Part shown: piece by piece, positions 7,839 to 9,541 of the stretch
Position numbering within the stretch: the stretch's first letter is position 1
Layout of the letters: each line of letters starts with the position of its first letter
Assembly: GCA_016934225.1 (NCBI GenBank)
Contig: JAFGTH010000278.1
Span: 1-9,541, forward strand
Direction of reading: 5' to 3'
DNA: 9,541 bases
Source of the DNA: Lentisphaerota bacterium
GTDB lineage: Bacteria; Verrucomicrobiota; Kiritimatiellia; UBA8416; JAFGTH01
The notes under the pieces: generated by a model
The model's input: only the letters and a program-made list of their open reading frames with translations
Told to the model about the DNA's origin: nothing
The model's database searches: none
Position numbers and translations under genes: made by a program

Positions 7839-9113
7839 TTAATCAGTCTGAACGGTAACCGGCTGACCATTCAATTCAATGCTTTTGTTCGCCGCCAAGG
7901 CTATTAAAACCGCCTGTATTCCGTCTTCCAACTCAGCTTTCTGGCCCAACTGGTCTTCCGGCTGTATCCTGCCGTACACCAACTGTTGAACCATCGGATC
8001 CGCACCACCGTGACTGCCGTCACGTGATTCCGGAGTTAAATTGGTTTTTACATGATAAGGGTCAAAATAAACAAGATTCTCAACATTGTCGCCGCTTTGT
8101 TCAAGACCGGTTGCATTGTCTCTTTCTTTACTGCCAGGCGCCCATGAAGTGCCGTGAACGGCAGTCCATTCCAATCTACCCTTAGTACCCTCAATCATAA
8201 AGCGCATGCCCTCATAGGACGCATACGCAATAAGCGAATAAGCGAGATGCACCCCGTTCTCATACTGAACTGTGACATTCATCGTGTCGTATATATCAAT
8301 CTCGTTGCCGAACACACAGCGATCTCTGTAGTAACCGTCAATCTGCTCGATATCATTGAAAAGGGTTTTAGTTCCAGATTTGGCGAATAAATCGGCATAA
8401 AAGAAGCATTCCTTTGCATGAGAACAATTAGAACATCGTTCCCCTCTAAAAGGCCCGTTTTTGCCGTAAAATGACAATGACCCTTGTGCCACAGCGGTTT
8501 TGGCCTTGGATCCCACCATCCAGTTGACCAGATCAAAATGATGGCTGCCTTTCTGAACCAGGAGCCCTCCGCTATTTTTTATCTCGCGATGCCAGCGTCG
8601 GAAATAATCGGCGCCATGAAAACGATCAAGTGTCTCAATAAAGATTACGTGTTTGATTTCGCCGATTCGGCCGTTCATAATTTCCCGCTTCATTGTCTCC
8701 GCCGCAGCATAATACCGCATGTTATGAGTCACCAACATCGGTTTGTCGGACTTGGATCTGGCTGCTCTTATGGCTTTTACCTGATTTAAACTTGTGCATA
8801 ACGGCTTCTCACAATACACACTGAGTCCGGCGGCAGCGCCTTTTACAACATACTCCGCGTGTGTCGCATCAGTTGTTGCAACAACCAATGCGTCGGGCTG
8901 CGCTTTTTCCAACATTTCATCAAACGATTCATACACCGGGATGTTCCCGCCTGTTAGTTTATTGCAAGCGCGCGCACGACCGGGATTAATATCGAATAAT
9001 CCCACCGGTTCAACATCATCAGCAAAACGCTCCAGCATAGGTTGTATCCACATGGCCGTTCCTCTGGTTCCCGTACCCGCAACCACAAATCTACGCTTTC
9101 CGCTTTCACTCAT
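7839..9113 (-). CDS. Gfo/Idh/MocA family NAD(P)-dependent oxidoreductase
   Basis: The 424-residue protein has an N-terminal Rossmann fold (RRFVVAGTGTRGTA, 7-20, GxGxxG), an acidic cofactor-binding region after LFDINPGRA (39-47), and the family motif EKP (102-104) with the usual catalytic lysine 103. The C-terminal half carries GSHHFDLVNWMVG (189-201); His191 and Asp194 fit the conserved catalytic positions, while the usual aspartate four residues before this histidine is Gln187. A cysteine cluster, CSNCSHAKEC (227-236), may bind metal and is seen in a subset of the family. SHGGADPMVQQLVYG (367-381) precedes a typical C-terminus. Family members oxidise or reduce sugars, inositols or other polyols in the cytoplasm; the substrate cannot be told here. 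The start ATG (9113-9111) is preceded by AAGGA about 11 bases upstream. It is transcribed away from the MATE gene and towards the transporter cluster. Confidence 0.92.
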   Translation of the reverse strand: MSESGKRRFVVAGTGTRGTAMWIQPMLERFADDVEPVGLFDINPGRARACNKLTGGNIPVYESFDEMLEKAQPDALVVATTDATHAEYVVKGAAAGLSVYCEKPLCTSLNQVKAIRAARSKSDKPMLVTHNMRYYAAAETMKREIMNGRIGEIKHVIFIETLDRFHGADYFRRWHREIKNSGGLLVQKGSHHFDLVNWMVGSKAKTAVAQGSLSFYGKNGPFRGERCSNCSHAKECFFYADLFAKSGTKTLFNDIEQIDGYYRDRCVFGNEIDIYDTMNVTVQYENGVHLAYSLIAYASYEGMRFMIEGTKGRLEWTAVHGTSWAPGSKERDNATGLEQSGDNVENLVYFDPYHVKTNLTPESRDGSHGGADPMVQQLVYGRIQPEDQLGQKAELEDGIQAVLIALAANKSIELNGQPVTVQTD

Positions 9114-9138
9114 TTGGAATCTTATCCTTTCATAGCAG

Positions 9139-9170
9139 GCATGATTTTTGCACTGTCAAATAATTCATGC
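9139..9170. promoter_or_regulatory. Imperfect dyad in the oxidoreductase leader
   Basis: Outer arms GCATGA (9139-9144) and TCATGC (9165-9170) pair perfectly, and inner arms TTTG (9147-9150) and CAAA (9157-9160) pair inside them, with unequal AT-rich bulges. It lies 26-57 bases upstream of the oxidoreductase start on the minus strand, so it could be an operator or a leader hairpin. The AT-rich composition makes chance occurrence a real possibility. Confidence 0.25.
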
Positions 9171-9226
9171 AGTGTACGAACAATTGATTGTCTGTCAAAT
9201 TCAATCGCCTGTAAACTTGGTGTACG
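9153..9226. repeat. Paired short direct repeats in the divergent intergenic region
   Basis: CTGTCAAAT occurs at 9153-9161 and again at 9192-9200, and GTGTACG occurs at 9172-9178 and again at 9220-9226, in the same order. The result is two loose copies of a CTGTCAAAT...GTGTACG unit, with inner spacing of 10 and 19 bases. On the minus strand both CTGTCAAAT copies contain a consensus -35 hexamer, TTGACA (9198-9193 and 9159-9154). This looks like regulatory DNA for the oxidoreductase gene, but no -10 at standard spacing is good. Confidence 0.35.
9193..9198 (-). promoter_or_regulatory. Consensus -35 hexamer TTGACA, possible oxidoreductase promoter
   Basis: Read on the minus strand, bases 9198-9193 are TTGACA, a perfect sigma-70 -35 match. 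The sequence 17 bases further on (ACACTG, 9175-9170) is a poor -10. A second TTGACA at 9159-9154 would place a transcription start almost at the gene's ribosome site. I therefore mark this as the better but still weak candidate; an activator-dependent promoter would fit. Confidence 0.25.
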
Positions 9227-9236
9227 TTTCCGGAAA
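9227..9236. promoter_or_regulatory. Perfect 10-bp palindrome between divergent genes
   Basis: TTTCCGGAAA is its own reverse complement and directly follows the second GTGTACG repeat. It sits near the middle of the 194-base divergent gap, a position that could serve either gene. Possible regulator-binding site; no known operator is matched with confidence. Confidence 0.3.
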
Positions 9237-9263
9237 TTATGATCGTTTGCAATAGCTTTCCTG

Positions 9264-9296
9264 ATTGTCACTGATATTATGTTGTCTGCTGACAAT
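9264..9296 (+). promoter_or_regulatory. Putative extended -10 promoter of the MATE gene, flanked by an inverted repeat
   Basis: TGATATTAT at 9272-9280 is an extended -10 element (TG, one base, then TATTAT, five of six matches to TATAAT). It would start transcription near 9287, about 20 bases before the MATE start codon. No good -35 lies at standard distance, as is usual for extended -10 promoters. The element is bracketed by a perfect 7-bp inverted repeat, ATTGTCA (9264-9270) and TGACAAT (9290-9296). A tighter hairpin, TTGTC-TGCT-GACAA, covers 9282-9295 at the expected start point. This arrangement suggests repressor control, which is inference. Confidence 0.4.
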
Positions 9297-9307
9297 ACTC
9301 AGGTTCA

Positions 9308-9541
9308 ATGAATATGAATCAACAAACAATAGGCTCAAAACCCAGTTCGGCGCTTGTCCGCAAGAGTGTGGCGCGAACATTAATCGGCATGGCCATGCCC
9401 CTGTTGGCCGGCACGTTTGCCATGAACGCATACAATCTTACGGACACGTGGTTTGTATCCCGATTAGGAACGCTTCCCCTGGCGGCGATGGGTTTCACAT
9501 TCCCGGTTGTAATGCTTCTAACATGCGTAGCCATGGGGATC
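9308..9541 (+). CDS. MATE-family efflux transporter, N-terminal fragment (3' end outside window)
   Basis: The frame from ATG 9308 stays open to the right edge, giving 78 codons. After a short polar leader, the protein reads SVARTLIGMAMPLLAGTFAM, then NAYNLTDTWFVSRLGTLPLA, AMGFTFPVVMLLTCVAMGI. That is the first transmembrane helix, the conserved N-x-x-D-T-x-F-V-x-R-L-G loop and the second helix of MATE (multi-antimicrobial extrusion) transporters. These inner-membrane proteins export cationic drugs or metabolites in exchange for Na+ or H+. A second ATG at 9314 is in frame. CAGG at 9300-9303 is 4 bases from the first ATG and 10 from the second, so 9314 may be the true start. It is divergent from the oxidoreductase, and its substrate cannot be inferred. 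Family assignment rests on the first two helices only. Confidence 0.85.
   Translation, partial: MNMNQQTIGSKPSSALVRKSVARTLIGMAMPLLAGTFAMNAYNLTDTWFVSRLGTLPLAAMGFTFPVVMLLTCVAMGI

Noticed and set aside
7473..7907. 144-residue plus-strand frame spanning the end of the permease gene and the convergent gap
   Set aside because: It overlaps both real genes in other frames and shows no motif; explained as a shadow of the permease C-terminus.
9131..9133. ATG on the minus strand upstream of the oxidoreductase start (possible leader peptide or alternative start)
   Set aside because: It reads ATG AAA GGA TAA, stops after three codons and is out of frame with the gene. It overlaps the ribosome-binding region and is most simply chance.
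9247..9280. TTGCAA (9247-9252) as a -35 for the MATE -10 at 9275-9280
   Set aside because: The spacer would be 22 bases, too long for a standard sigma-70 promoter; the extended -10 alone is the better explanation.
9319..9534. Minus-strand frames opposite the start of the MATE gene (also 9237-9431)
   Set aside because: The plus-strand reading gives a clear MATE N-terminus, so the antisense frames are shadows.
1..9541. Mobile element, CRISPR array, tRNA or rRNA, riboswitch
   Set aside because: No transposase or integrase motifs, no regularly spaced repeats, no tRNA-like cloverleaf or rRNA sequence, and no leader long and structured enough for a riboswitch that I could recognise.

Overview
The window reads as an ordinary stretch of a Gram-negative bacterial chromosome. 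I see no RNA genes, CRISPR array, transposase, integrase or attachment site. The family mix is a bacterial alpha-2-macroglobulin, a COG1840/COG1178-type ABC transporter with a fused double permease, a Gfo/Idh/MocA oxidoreductase with a cysteine cluster, and a MATE pump. The wording of several motifs resembles proteins of the PVC superphylum (Lentisphaerota, Kiritimatiellota, Planctomycetota, Verrucomicrobiota). That placement is a low-confidence inference from memory of these families, not a search result.

Layout, left to right. (1) Bases 1-2367, plus strand: the C-terminal 788 residues of a thioester-containing alpha-2-macroglobulin, cut by the left edge. (2) Bases 2368-2593: a non-coding gap with three small dyads. 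(3) Bases 2594-7801, plus strand: a tight four-gene cluster. It encodes a beta-propeller lactonase (6-phosphogluconolactonase/YkgB family), a periplasmic solute-binding protein, an ABC ATPase and a fused double-domain permease. The junctions are 0 bp, a 14 bp overlap and 14 bp, so this is very probably one transcript. (4) Bases 7802-7838: a short convergent gap. (5) Bases 7839-9113, minus strand: a Gfo/Idh/MocA oxidoreductase. (6) Bases 9114-9307: a divergent intergenic region crowded with short direct and inverted repeats, including a plausible extended -10 promoter. (7) Bases 9308-9541, plus strand: the first 78 codons of a MATE-family transporter, cut by the right edge.

Functionally, the central cluster is a complete importer (binding protein, energising ATPase, membrane channel) joined to a cytoplasmic lactonase. 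The transporter family is often labelled ferric-iron uptake, but the binding protein shows no adjacent-tyrosine iron motif in the expected region. Some relatives (AfuABC) import hexose phosphates. A sugar-phosphate, sugar-acid or similar organic substrate is therefore a reasonable hypothesis, and the lactonase partner makes it more attractive. The oxidoreductase could serve sugar metabolism too, but it lies on the opposite strand and nothing in the sequence ties it to the transporter. I found no convincing evidence of a wholly new system. The lactonase-transporter coupling and the repeat-rich divergent regulatory region are the points most worth following up.
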